From the NCBI GenBank assembly GCA_038237435.1, contig JBBRYT010000007.1, positions 62,001 through 126,000 of the forward strand: a stretch of 64,000 nucleotides of DNA, written 5' to 3'. Shown piece after piece: positions 16,208 through 25,196 of the stretch (within the stretch, counting starts at the first letter, position 1; every line of letters starts with the position of its first letter). The position numbers were made by a program, and so were the translations under genes. The stretch is from JACCTI01 sp038237435 (GTDB lineage: Bacteria; Verrucomicrobiota; Verrucomicrobiia; Chthoniobacterales; UBA10450). The notes under the pieces are model-generated. The model was given only the letters and a program-made list of their open reading frames with translations, searched no databases and had not been told where the DNA came from.

Positions 16208-16747
16208 GTGGCGGCTAGCGACACGACCAAGCATCACAAACACAACAAGAGCCTGCTCATCATCGCGATTTTCAAATTCGTGAAGGCCTGCTTACTCTTG
16301 GCGATCGCCATCGGTCTCCTGCGCTTGTTGCATCACGATGTCGCCCACACTCTCACCCGGATCGCGAATGCTTTGCGCGTCGATCCAAATAATCGCTACC
16401 TGCTTGATTTGCTGGCTAAGGCGAGTTTGATCAGTGACAAGAATATCGGAGTGGCCAGCGGTCTTACCTTCGTCTACAGCGGGCTCTTTTTTGTCGAAGG
16501 CATGGGCCTCTACTTCGAGAAAGTATGGGCGGAATTTCTCACCGTCATTGTTACCTCATTGTTCATTCCGCTCGAACTCTACGAAATTGCCCGCCATCCC
16601 AACTTCTGGAAGATCGCTACTCTATTTATCAACCTCGCCATCCTGGCCTATCTTGTCTGGATTATTCGTAAGCAGAGATCATCAACATCTCACTCTAAGA
16701 GCTTGTCTAATCCTGATATACCTAACCACTCGTTAGGCACCGATTAA
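16208..16747 (+). CDS. DUF2127 family membrane protein
   Basis: 179 residues starting with GTG at 16208. It has a basic N-terminus (TTKHHKHNKSLLIIAIFKFV), four hydrophobic segments and the family pattern KFVKACLLLAIAIGLLRL, VYSGLFFVEGMGLYFEKVWAEF and SLFIPLELYEIARHP. Function is unknown for the whole family. A copy of the dispersed motif (16729-16738), preceded by a partial inverse copy (CCTAAC at 16721), encodes the last residues NHSLGTD. Two small membrane-protein genes follow on the same strand. Confidence 0.85.
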   Translation: MAASDTTKHHKHNKSLLIIAIFKFVKACLLLAIAIGLLRLLHHDVAHTLTRIANALRVDPNNRYLLDLLAKASLISDKNIGVASGLTFVYSGLFFVEGMGLYFEKVWAEFLTVIVTSLFIPLELYEIARHPNFWKIATLFINLAILAYLVWIIRKQRSSTSHSKSLSNPDIPNHSLGTD

Positions 16748-16791
16748 TTATTCCCGCGTGACTTCCGCGCCAGCTCGTTCAAGATCAGCGC

Positions 16792-16944
16792 ATGATTACA
16801 AAGAACCTGGGCATGCTTGTGCTTGCTATTTATCTCATTTTGGTAGGCCTGATCGGAATCTTCGGCATCTCTCTGGGCGCCGCCGCAATCCTGCTTCCTA
16901 TCCTTGCGCTAGTGGCCGGCATTTTGATCCTTCTCGGGAAATAG
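16792..16944 (+). CDS. 50-residue two-segment membrane peptide
   Basis: A short gene coding MITKNLGMLVLAIYLILVGL, then IGIFGISLGAAAILLPILAL and VAGILILLGK. This is almost wholly hydrophobic, with a single turn between two membrane helices. Very similar short proteins (MKNLG start, LLGK/LLGR end) are widespread in soil bacteria as uncharacterised proteins; this is from memory. It lies between DUF2127 and DUF423 genes on the same strand, in a run of small inner-membrane proteins. Confidence 0.7.
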   Translation: MITKNLGMLVLAIYLILVGLIGIFGISLGAAAILLPILALVAGILILLGK

Positions 16945-17010
16945 AGGCCTACCGAGTGGCGCTTCGCCGGCGCCGCTGGTTTTTGCGCGGGTAATGACTT
17001 AGAGGTAGCT

Positions 17011-17358
17011 ATGCTTCTCTTCCGAGTAGCCGCTTTGCTTTGTTTCCTCGCGGTGGCGCTGGGCGCTTTTGGCGCGCATGCCTTGAAAGGTTTATTGCAG
17101 TCGTACGACACGCTGGAGATTTGGAATAAGGCCGTCTTCTACCACTTCATTCATTCTGTGGCCTTGCTCGCGCTGGGCTTGAATGTCTCAACTAACCGCT
17201 TCGCGTGTTACTTTCTCGTAGCCGGCATCGTAATCTTCAGTGGCAGCCTTTACCTGCTCGCCTTAACGAACGTGCGTTGGCTAGGCGCGATCACACCGAT
17301 TGGTGGTCTTTGTTTTCTGATCGGGTGGGCCTGGCTCTTTCTCACACCGGTTCAATAG
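17011..17358 (+). CDS. DUF423 family inner-membrane protein (YgdD-like)
   Basis: 115 residues with four hydrophobic helices. The family signature is clear: LGAFGAHALKGLL near residue 20, KAVFYHFIHSVALLALG, FSGSLYLLALTNVRWLGAITPIGG and LIGWAWLFLTPV at the end. Length matches the family. The function is not known for any member. GAGG lies about eight bases upstream of the ATG as ribosome-binding site. It follows the 50-residue membrane peptide. Confidence 0.9.
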   Translation: MLLFRVAALLCFLAVALGAFGAHALKGLLQSYDTLEIWNKAVFYHFIHSVALLALGLNVSTNRFACYFLVAGIVIFSGSLYLLALTNVRWLGAITPIGGLCFLIGWAWLFLTPVQ

Positions 17359-17408
17359 TCTTCGTGCTCGTGCCCGGCTAGGACAGCTGGTAAGGTCTGC
17401 CCTCTCAC

Positions 17409-18914
17409 ATGTTCCAAACCTTTTTCGAACAACAGAGGCCGCTGGCGACGTTCGCCATTTTCGTCGGCACTTACCTTATCTCCCTGGCGATTGGTCGCGT
17501 CTTGAAGCGGCGCGCCGGCGTGCCGTTTGGAATTCTTTATCAACTATTCTGTCTAACGCTCGCCTTTTTCGTCGCGGTTAGTCTGTGGGATCTGCACGTT
17601 TCGTGGCGCGGGCATGTTGGTTCGATCCTGGCATTGCTCAGCACGGGTGTAGTGGTGGCGCTACTGGATCGTTATCTCTGGGATTATTATTTCGAGAAAA
17701 GGCGACAGATCGTTATCCCCAGGTTGCTCCGCGATACGGTCGCGATGTTCTTGTTTCTGATCGTCCTGTTGCTGGTTCTTAGCATTGGCTATCAGGCGCA
17801 AACACAGTTGAAAGGCTTGCTCGCCGGTTCCGGTGTAGTCGCGATCATTCTCGGTTTCGCCGCGCAAAATTTCCTAAGTAGCCTGGTGGCAGGCCTGTCG
17901 CTGCAAATCGAGCGGCCCTACAAAGTCGGCGACTGGCTCAAGCTGGGCGAAATTTATGGGGAAGTGATGGAGATCCATTGGGGCTCCACGAAACTGCGGA
18001 CCAACGATGCGATCACACTGCACATTCCGAACAACCAGATCGTCAAGGAGACGATCACGAATTTGCACTACCCGAGCGCGCTACATGCGATGCGGATTTT
18101 GGTTGCGGGCGATTATTCCGTTCCGCCGAATCGAGTGAAGGACGCGCTCATGCGCGCAACCACTCACGCGGCTGGCGTGATGCCGGAGCCACCGCCCAAG
18201 ATCTTTCTGAAGGACTTCGGCGACTCAGCCATCCTCTATGAAGTTAAGTTTTGGATGACGAATCACGCTGCCTACAACGACATCTGCGACGCGATTCGGA
18301 CAAACATTTGGTACGAATTTCGCCGGCGAAAAATCAATATCCCCTTCCCGATTCGCACCCTGCACATCGAGCGCAAATCATCCCAATCACAACGCGACGC
18401 GCAGGCGCGCGCACAAAAAATGTTACGCGCGGAGCCGCTCTTCTCCTGCCTGAGCGACGACCAGCTCGAGACGATGTTGAAGACGGCGGAGGAGAATCAA
18501 TTTGGCCGGGGCGAAGCGGTCATCGAGGAAGGAACGGACGGCGAGTCCATGTTCATCCTTTTGCGTGGGACTGCGCAGGTTTCTGTCGCGAAAAACGGCG
18601 CGCTTGTTCGTGTGGGGATTCTCCGGCAAGGCGATTGTTTCGGCGAGATGTCATTGCTGACCGGAGAACCGCGCACCGCTACGGTGCGGGCCGAAAAAGA
18701 CTGCGAAGTCCTCGAGATCAGCAAACCGGTCATGGCGGATTTACTGCGCCATTCGCCCGAATGTCTCACGCAGCTCAGCTCGCTTCTGGCCCACAGAAAA
18801 ATGGAAACCGAGGGAAAATTAAAGGAAGCGCAGCTGCCTGAAGAAGAGGCGAACATGGAACGGGAATACACCGCTTCTTTTATCAAGCGATTGCGTTCGT
18901 TTTTCGAATTGTAG
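17409..18914 (+). CDS. MscS-type mechanosensitive channel with cyclic-nucleotide-binding domain
   Basis: 501 residues. Three or four membrane helices occupy about residues 10-150, and the pore helix and beta domain follow (GSGVVAIILGFAAQNFLSSL; VGDWLKLGEIYGEVMEIHWG; NDAITLHIPNNQIVKETITN). After the cytosolic vestibule (about residue 310) comes a cNMP-binding domain (about 345-465) with FGRGEAVIEEGTDGESMFIL, the phosphate-binding cassette GDCFGEMSLLTGEPRTATV, and ISKPVMADLLRHSPE. This suggests an osmotic channel gated or modulated by a cyclic nucleotide, as described for bCNG-type MscS proteins. A one-mismatch copy of the dispersed motif lies three bases after the stop. Confidence 0.9.
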   Translation: MFQTFFEQQRPLATFAIFVGTYLISLAIGRVLKRRAGVPFGILYQLFCLTLAFFVAVSLWDLHVSWRGHVGSILALLSTGVVVALLDRYLWDYYFEKRRQIVIPRLLRDTVAMFLFLIVLLLVLSIGYQAQTQLKGLLAGSGVVAIILGFAAQNFLSSLVAGLSLQIERPYKVGDWLKLGEIYGEVMEIHWGSTKLRTNDAITLHIPNNQIVKETITNLHYPSALHAMRILVAGDYSVPPNRVKDALMRATTHAAGVMPEPPPKIFLKDFGDSAILYEVKFWMTNHAAYNDICDAIRTNIWYEFRRRKINIPFPIRTLHIERKSSQSQRDAQARAQKMLRAEPLFSCLSDDQLETMLKTAEENQFGRGEAVIEEGTDGESMFILLRGTAQVSVAKNGALVRVGILRQGDCFGEMSLLTGEPRTATVRAEKDCEVLEISKPVMADLLRHSPECLTQLSSLLAHRKMETEGKLKEAQLPEEEANMEREYTASFIKRLRSFFEL

Positions 18915-18955
18915 CGACTCGTTAGCCCGCGGCGATAAGGCTGTTGCCAGCGAGG

Positions 18956-18995
18956 GAAAAGTCCATAAAGTCCCGCACTTCCAGTCGGACTTTTC
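18956..18995 (+). promoter_or_regulatory. Hairpin covering the hppA translation start region
   Basis: GAAAAGTCC (18956-18964) and GGACTTTTC (18987-18995) form a perfect nine-pair stem around a 22-base loop, ending one base before the ATG at 18997. No Shine-Dalgarno sequence is visible outside the stem, so the hairpin could limit access of ribosomes, or could act as a weak terminator (CTTTTCT). Role inferred. Confidence 0.45.
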
Positions 18996-18996
18996 T

Positions 18997-21060
18997 ATGA
19001 CGTTTTTTGCTTTTTCCTTGCTCGAATCCGGTGTGCCGATCGCGCTCATTTGCGCTGCGGCCGGCCTGCTCTTCGCCTTCTTTCTCATCAAGGCTGTTAT
19101 GAGCCGCTCACCTGGAAACGCGCGCATGCAGGAAATCGCAGCCGCGATTCAGGAAGGCGCGAAGGCGTATCTCAACCGCCAGGTCATCACGATCAGCGCC
19201 ATCGCGGTCGTCATTTTCATTTTGCTCTGCATCTTCAAGGACATCACGAATGGCATGGGATTTATCATCGGCGCGTCCTGTTCCTTAGCCGCTGGTTACA
19301 TCGGCATGCGCATCGCCGTGATCACGAATACACGCACAACACAGGCCGCCACCACTTCGCGCACGCAAGCGTTGCGAACCGCATTTAACGGCGGTGCCGT
19401 GACCGGACTTCTCGTGGTCGGATTAGCCTTGCTCGCCGTCGGACTTTTCTACCTTCTCCTGGGTCACGATCGCGCTGTCAGCAGCCTCATCGGTCTCGCG
19501 CTTGGCGCGAGTTTGATTAGCGTCTTCGCGCGATTAGGCGGCGGCATTTATACAAAAGCCGCCGACGTCGGCGCCGATCTTGTCGGAAAACTCGAGAGCG
19601 GTCTGGAAGAAGATGATCCGCGCAATCCGGCCACGATCGCAGACAACGTCGGCGATAACGTCGGCGATTGCGCAGGCATGGCAGCCGACGTTTTCGAAAC
19701 TTACGCGGTAAGTTTGATTGGTGCGATTTTAGTCGGCGCGCTCACCATCGCGGGAAATCGTGCGGCCGTTATTTATCCTTTTATCCTCGGCGGAATTTCC
19801 GTTCTCGGCGCGATCATCGGGATCATTTTCGTGAACGTCACCAAATTGAAACCGGGCGCAGCCCTGATGGGATCGGTCGCAGCGAGCGGTCTGGTGTCAG
19901 CGATTCTCTTCTGGCCTGCGACGCAGAAATTTTTCCCGGGCGGCGTTTCCATCGCCGGAACGGTGCGCTCGGCCAACGCGATTTACTACGCTGCGCTGGT
20001 TGGCTTGTTCATGACTTTCATTGTTGTCGTGATCACGAATTATTTCACTTCGACTGCCTATCGACCGGTGCGGAAAATCGCCAAGGCCTCGGAAACCGGA
20101 CACGCCACCAATATCATTGCCGGACTGGCGATTGGTCAGCACGCCACCGCGCTGCCGGTCGCATTCATTGGGCTTTCCATTTTGTTCAGTTATCACTTCG
20201 CCGGCCTCTATGGCATCGCCATCGCCGTCATGAGCATGTTGTCGATGGCCGGAATCATTATTTCGTTAGATGCCTTCGGGCCCATTACCGATAACGCCGG
20301 CGGCATCGCAGTCATGAGTCAGTTGCCCAAAGAAGTGCGCGATACCACCGACGAACTCGATGCGGTCGGCAACACCATGAAAGCGGTCACGAAGGGTTAT
20401 GCGATCGCCTCCGCTGGTTTAGCGGCGCTGGTCCTTTTCGGTTCTTACGTCGAAGAATTGCGCGCGCATTATCTCGCGACCAATCGCGCTTACACTTTCG
20501 ATTTTTCGCTGAGCGATCCGAAAGTCATCATCGGACTTTTCATCGGCGGTCTGCTTCCGTTCATCTTCACCGCCTTTAGCATGGACGCAGTCGGCAAGGC
20601 AGCTGGTGCGGTTGTGCGCGAAGTGCGCCGCCAACTAACTGCCAAGCCCGGAATTTTGCGCGGCGAAGACAAACCGGATTACGGCATCTGTGTCGATATC
20701 GTCACCAAAGCCGCGCTGCGCGAGATGATCATTCCCGCATTGTTGCCGGTGCTTTTCGTGGTCGCGGTCGCGTGGTGTAAATGGCTCGGGCCGGTCGTGC
20801 TGGGCGGCCTGCTCGTCGGCACCATCGTTACCGGTTTGTTCGTAGCTATCGCGATGACCTCGAGCGGCGGCGCCTGGGACAATGCGAAAAAATATATCGA
20901 AGAAGGAAATCTCGGCGGCAAAGGATCGTTCGCGCACGCTGCGGCCGTGACTGGCGATACGGTCGGCGATCCCTACAAAGACACCGCCGGTCCGGCGATC
21001 AATCCGATGATCAAAGTCACAAACATCGTGGCGATTTTGATTATTCCCATCTTCTTCTAG
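18997..21060 (+). CDS. hppA: Membrane-bound proton-pumping pyrophosphatase
   Basis: 687 residues with about 15-16 membrane helices. It hydrolyses pyrophosphate and pumps H+ (or Na+) across the membrane. The substrate-binding motifs are present: DVGADLVGKLESGLEEDDPR followed by NPATIADNVGDNVGDCAGMA, and near the C-terminus GGAWDNAKKYIEEG and HAAAVTGDTVGDPYKDTAGP. The A/K position in VGNTMKAVTKGYAIASA has Lys, which in this family marks the K+-independent, proton-pumping class. Translation may be controlled by the hairpin at 18956-18995. It sits alone, followed by a small gene on the same strand. Confidence 0.95.
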   Translation: MTFFAFSLLESGVPIALICAAAGLLFAFFLIKAVMSRSPGNARMQEIAAAIQEGAKAYLNRQVITISAIAVVIFILLCIFKDITNGMGFIIGASCSLAAGYIGMRIAVITNTRTTQAATTSRTQALRTAFNGGAVTGLLVVGLALLAVGLFYLLLGHDRAVSSLIGLALGASLISVFARLGGGIYTKAADVGADLVGKLESGLEEDDPRNPATIADNVGDNVGDCAGMAADVFETYAVSLIGAILVGALTIAGNRAAVIYPFILGGISVLGAIIGIIFVNVTKLKPGAALMGSVAASGLVSAILFWPATQKFFPGGVSIAGTVRSANAIYYAALVGLFMTFIVVVITNYFTSTAYRPVRKIAKASETGHATNIIAGLAIGQHATALPVAFIGLSILFSYHFAGLYGIAIAVMSMLSMAGIIISLDAFGPITDNAGGIAVMSQLPKEVRDTTDELDAVGNTMKAVTKGYAIASAGLAALVLFGSYVEELRAHYLATNRAYTFDFSLSDPKVIIGLFIGGLLPFIFTAFSMDAVGKAAGAVVREVRRQLTAKPGILRGEDKPDYGICVDIVTKAALREMIIPALLPVLFVVAVAWCKWLGPVVLGGLLVGTIVTGLFVAIAMTSSGGAWDNAKKYIEEGNLGGKGSFAHAAAVTGDTVGDPYKDTAGPAINPMIKVTNIVAILIIPIFF

Positions 21061-21091
21061 CGCACGTTGGCCTTCGGCCTGACAATACTTC

Positions 21092-21487
21092 ATGGCTGTG
21101 GAACCCGGTGATTATCGCATCGCGCCAGCGGCGCAACCGTTAGCGCGCAAAGAGCCGCACCGGCCTGATCCCGGCCAGACGCCGTTTAAGATCGTGGTCG
21201 ATCCTGAGATGCGCGCGAAATTGCGCCGCGCACTTTTCGAATTGATCGACTACCACGATGAAGCGCTCGCGGAACATTTCGCCGACGGCAAACTCGAGCT
21301 CGAATCCTACAAGGAATACATCGAGCTCTTCGCGCGCAGTTTGAAGGAAACAATGGAAAGTCGAGAAGGCGTCGGTCATCTCCTGCGCGCCGCCGGTTTC
21401 GAAGTCGCGCCCAATGAGATCAATCTCAATCCCGAACTGCGCTGGAAACGTGGCGTGCCCGGCTCATTCGGCCGCACTTTGTTGTAA
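21092..21487 (+). CDS. Conserved-looking hypothetical soluble protein
   Basis: 131 residues without signal peptide or membrane segment. A Pro-rich N-terminus (PAAQPLARKEPHRPDPGQTP) precedes a helical domain: DPEMRAKLRRALFELIDYHD, EALAEHFADGKLELESYKEY, IELFARSLKETMES. The end is basic (ELRWKRGVPGSFGRTLL). No catalytic motif or family is recognised. It begins 31 bases after hppA on the same strand and is probably co-transcribed. Confidence 0.6.
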   Translation: MAVEPGDYRIAPAAQPLARKEPHRPDPGQTPFKIVVDPEMRAKLRRALFELIDYHDEALAEHFADGKLELESYKEYIELFARSLKETMESREGVGHLLRAAGFEVAPNEINLNPELRWKRGVPGSFGRTLL

Positions 21488-21645
21488 CATCTGCTGGGCT
21501 GTCATCCTGAGCCGCTCACCTGGCAAAGAATTTTACGACTGGCCGCCAAAATTTCGGTCGTCAAAGGCGTGGGGTCACCTTTACTCGACGCGTAGTTGAA
21601 GCTCATCTTGCCAACCTGGACAAGAACACTAAAAGGTAGGCCTCT

Positions 21646-22212
21646 ATGAAAGGTGTTAAAAAAGAGTTGTCAGCGAAGCAACGCGAAGAGCTTCTCAAAA
21701 CATTGAAAGGGCGTTTTGAGAAGAACCCGTACCGGCATAAAGGCGTGGAGTGGGTCAAGGTGCAGGCAAAGCTGGGAGCGAAGCCAGAGAAATTGTGGTC
21801 ACTCCATCAAATGGAAACGACCGGCGGCGAACCGGATATTGTCGGTCAGGATAAGAAGAGGGGTGATTACATCTTCTTTGATTGTTCCTCGGAAACTCCC
21901 AAGGGCCGCGTGAGTGTTTGCTACGACCGGGAAGGATGGGAATCGCGCAAGGAACACCGACCGAAAACTACGGCGATCGATATGGCCGCAACCATGGGCA
22001 TCGAGCTTTTGACAGAAGAACAATACCTCCAGCTACAGAAGCTGGGAGACTTCGACACAAAGACGTCGAGCTGGGTGAAGACGCCTGCTGAGATCAGAAA
22101 ACTTGGCGGTGCCCTTTATTGCGATCGGCGCTACGGCCGTATCTTCACGGGTCACAACGGTGCGCAGTCTTATTATAGTGCGCGAGGCTGGCGTGGCTGG
22201 CTAACTGTGTAG
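21646..22212 (+). CDS. DUF4256 family protein
   Basis: 188 residues, soluble. Family features: KEELLKTLKGRFEKN-type N-terminus, then VEWVKVQAKLGAKPEKLWSL, HQMETTGGEPDIV, YIFFDCSSETPKGRVSVCYD, and KTTAIDMAATMGIELLTEEQ, with a YCDRRYGRIFTGHNGAQSYY end. Function unknown for the family. The length is complete. The 158 bases upstream contain TGTCATCCTGAGC (21500-21512), a word common in intergenic repeats of soil bacteria, and AGGTAGG before the ATG. Confidence 0.85.
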   Translation: MKGVKKELSAKQREELLKTLKGRFEKNPYRHKGVEWVKVQAKLGAKPEKLWSLHQMETTGGEPDIVGQDKKRGDYIFFDCSSETPKGRVSVCYDREGWESRKEHRPKTTAIDMAATMGIELLTEEQYLQLQKLGDFDTKTSSWVKTPAEIRKLGGALYCDRRYGRIFTGHNGAQSYYSARGWRGWLTV

Positions 22213-22381
22213 GTCTTCGTATTTGCCCCCGCGCGCTGTCTTCAAAGCGGGATTGGTGTGAACCCGACGCAACAGGCGAAGGCTCCGGCGATCGCCGATA
22301 AGAAACTCAAGAGAGCTAGCAGGCGGTGACAGTATTTCGTGGCCATTTCCGAGGCAACGGGCAAATACTTTAGGTAAGCAA

Positions 22382-23750
22382 ATGGTTACAGCATCCGCCG
22401 GGCTGTCGCTGGCCGCGCTTGCGGTCATCGCCAGTAATTGTCTCGCTCAAGTACCTAACGAGAGGTTGGTCGTCTATTCGGGAGCGACTCTTATCGATGG
22501 AACCGGCGCGTCAGCAAAATCCGAGATGGCGATTGTTACCAAGGGCGAACGCATTGTCGATGTCGTTCCGGTTAGTGAACTAGAAGCCCTGAGTGGCGCG
22601 GAACTCGTAGATGTGAAGGGCAGCTACGTCCTACCTGGACTCATCAATGCCCACGAGCACTTAGCGACTCCGCCCGATCGCCACTTCGCCGAAGCGATGA
22701 TGCGCCGCGATTTGTACAGCGGAGTGACCGCAGTTCGTTGCATGGGCGATGATCTTCGCGCGCTTTCCGACCTGGCGCGCAGCGCGCGTGTCGGGGAAAT
22801 TCCCGGGCCGGATATTTTTTATGCGGCGCTCTTCGCCGGTCCGGAATTCTTCAAAGACCCGCGCGTGCTCGCCTCAACCCAGGGTGCGACGCCGGGACGG
22901 ACTCCGTGGATGCAATCGATCGATGACAAAACCGATTTGCCCACTGCTATCACGCTCGCGCGCGGAACAGGTGCGATTGCGATCAAGATTTATGCTGACC
23001 TTTCGCCGGCACTCGTCGCGAAAATCGTGAAAGAAGCACATCGACAGGGAATGCTGACTTGGGCGCACAGCATGATTTTCCCGGCTACGCCGCAGCAAGT
23101 GATCGATGCCGGTCCCGATGGAATGTCCCACATCGGTTACTTCGGCTACCAAGCCATGCAGGTGCGTCCATCGCTTTACGAAGAGCGGGAGAAATTTCCG
23201 ATTGATCCGGCGCCATTTCGCGATGCAAAAAATCCCGTGATGGCCCATCTCTTCCAACAGATGAAGGAGAAAGGCATCATTCTCGACGCGACAATTTACG
23301 TTTATCACACGATCGAGCGCATGCGGGCGAAGAATCCGGACAACGCTCCGCCCCCGCCTTTTTGTTCGTCGGAGCTCGCGGAAATCCTGACGCGGCAGGC
23401 GCACAACGAAGGCGTCGCCATCGCTGTCGGCACTGATAGTTTTTTTCGAATTCGACGATCCCTACTCCGCCGAGCAAGCAGAAATGGAACTTCTCGTGCG
23501 CAAGGCCGGCATGACAACGCTCGAAGCGATACGCGCCGCGACCTTAGTCAGCGCGCGGACGATGAAGTTGGAGAATGAAATGGGCACGATCGAGGATGGC
23601 AAGCTCGCTAATTTTGTTTTTCTCTTGGCCAATCCGGTCGATGACATCGGCGCTCTGCGAAAGGTCACCCTGATCGTGAAACGCGGGGTGCAATACCCAC
23701 GTAGCCAATACCGACCGATCGAAAAATCCGAAGTCGAAAATCGAAGGTAA
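22382..23750 (+). pseudogene. Secreted amidohydrolase with a frameshift at a T7 run
   Basis: An imidazolonepropionase-like amidohydrolase. Signal peptide MVTASAGLSLAALAVIASNC; metal ligands HEH in INAHEHLATPP; a Lys in AIKIYADLSP; a His in LTWAHSM; and the Asp in VGTDSFF. After that the frame goes wrong: seven T residues (23440-23446) give FRIRRSLL, whereas with six T the reading continues as FFEFDDPYSAEQAEMELLVR and on to the normal family end (TTLEAIRAATLVSARTMKLE, GTIEDGKLANFVFL). The downstream part (from 23484) is intact to 23750. It may be a true frameshift mutation, a sequencing error in the homopolymer, or slippage during expression. I classify it as broken with that caveat. Confidence 0.75.
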
Positions 23751-23823
23751 TGGTGCGCGCGCAGTCTCTGCAAACTCCTTGGCGTGCGATTAGCTTTGCA
23801 CTAGCCTCGCACGCAAAGTTCCC

Positions 23824-25140
23824 ATGCCCACAGTCTTACTGATCGAGGACGATGACGAAAGTCGCCGCACCACGAGCGATTTATTTTCGCGCGACAAGTG
23901 GACTGTGCTCGAGGCCCGTGACGGCGAAGTGGGAATCGATCTGGCGCTGAAACATCGGCCGGAACTCATCCTGTGCGATTTGCTCATGCCTAAGGCCAAT
24001 GGATTTCAGGTATGCCGCGCAATTCGTCAGCAATTGCAGCCGGCCAAAATCATTGTGATTTCCGGCCGTGATTACGGCGTGGATCGCGCGAGCGCGCTCG
24101 AAGCGGGCGCAGACGAATACTTGGTCAAACCGGTTACGTGGGAGCTCCTCTCCGCGTCGATTGATCGCGTGTTACAAGAAATGCCTCGGCAACCGCGCAA
24201 AGCTCTGGACGGAGTTGAATTTCACACGCCTTCAACGCGCCTGAAATTGTGGGGAGTACGCGGCTCGATACCCGTTCCGGGCCCCTCCACCGTGCGGTAC
24301 GGCGGAAACACGAGCTGCGTCGAACTGCGTGCGGACGGCGAGATCATCGTGCTCGATGCCGGTTCGGGCATTCGCATGCTCGGCACGGAGTTGGAAGAGG
24401 AATTCGGCGACCGCTCGGTGAGATTAACATTGCTGATCACGCACACCCATTGGGACCACATCCAAGGTTTGCCGTTTTTTCTGCCGGCCTACAACCAGAA
24501 GAACCAAATTCGCGTGCTCGGTTACGAAGGCGCGGCGGCGGGATTGGCTACGATTCTCGCCGGCCAAATGGAAACGCCATTTTTTCCGGTGAGCCTGAAG
24601 GATTTGCCGAGCCACATCGCCATTGAAGAATTGCGCGAGATGGAATTCTCCATCGGCAAAGTGAAGGTGCAATCGCGCTTCGCCAATCATCCCGGAATTT
24701 GCGCCGGTTATCGCCTAACGACTAGTGGCGGGTCGATCGCCTATTTCCCGGACAACGAACCGTATGATCTACTGAAGCTGCACGTAGCCGATCGAGCACC
24801 GAGCGCCATTGAGGAAGCGCGTGAGTTTGCCAAGAACGAACGCGACAAGCTGGTCGAGTTTCTGCGCGACGTCGATGTTCTTATCCTCGACGCGCAATAC
24901 ACGGACGAAGAATACGAGAAACATATCGGCTGGGGCCACGGTTCGCTCAGTCGCGTGGTCTCGCTCGCTTTAGACGCGAAAGTGAAGCAGCTCATTCTGT
25001 TTCATCACGACCCAGGTCACGACGACGAGAAAATCGATGAAATGCTCGAACGCGCGCGGCTACTCGTGGTGGAAAGCGGACAGCCACTGGAAGTGGAAGC
25101 CGGCCGCGAGGGCGCGGAAGTCTGGTTAACGCGAAAATAA
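23824..25140 (+). CDS. Response-regulator receiver fused to a metallo-beta-lactamase-fold hydrolase
   Basis: 438 residues, two domains. Residues 1-120 are a receiver: acidic residues in LLIEDDDESRR, phospho-acceptor Asp in LILCDLLMPKANGFQV, and the conserved Lys in YLVKPVTWEL. After a short linker (about 120-140), a beta-lactamase-like domain follows with LWGVRGSIPVPGPSTVRYGG, VLDAGSGIRMLG, the zinc motif THTHWDHIQGLPFF (HxHxDH), HPGICAGYRL, DNEPYDL, LILDAQYTDEEY and a final His in LFHHDPGHDDEKID. The second half resembles PhnP/RNase Z-like proteins and cyclic-nucleotide-phosphodiesterase-like hydrolases. The output is therefore probably enzymatic rather than DNA-binding. No kinase gene lies next to it. 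Confidence 0.88.
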   Translation: MPTVLLIEDDDESRRTTSDLFSRDKWTVLEARDGEVGIDLALKHRPELILCDLLMPKANGFQVCRAIRQQLQPAKIIVISGRDYGVDRASALEAGADEYLVKPVTWELLSASIDRVLQEMPRQPRKALDGVEFHTPSTRLKLWGVRGSIPVPGPSTVRYGGNTSCVELRADGEIIVLDAGSGIRMLGTELEEEFGDRSVRLTLLITHTHWDHIQGLPFFLPAYNQKNQIRVLGYEGAAAGLATILAGQMETPFFPVSLKDLPSHIAIEELREMEFSIGKVKVQSRFANHPGICAGYRLTTSGGSIAYFPDNEPYDLLKLHVADRAPSAIEEAREFAKNERDKLVEFLRDVDVLILDAQYTDEEYEKHIGWGHGSLSRVVSLALDAKVKQLILFHHDPGHDDEKIDEMLERARLLVVESGQPLEVEAGREGAEVWLTRK

Positions 25141-25196
25141 ACGCGAGCCGCTCCGACTTGCTGCGTGCAAGCTGAGGCGATAAGTTCCGCCGCACT

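Noticed and set aside
16721..16738. CCTAACCACTCGTTAGG as a terminator hairpin
   Set aside because: The stem is six pairs with a five-base loop, lies within coding sequence before the stop of the DUF2127 gene and has no T-run; it is better explained as a motif copy next to a partial copy.
22201..22428. 75-codon frame on the minus strand before the broken amidohydrolase
   Set aside because: It covers the promoter and signal-peptide region of the amidohydrolase and has no family features.
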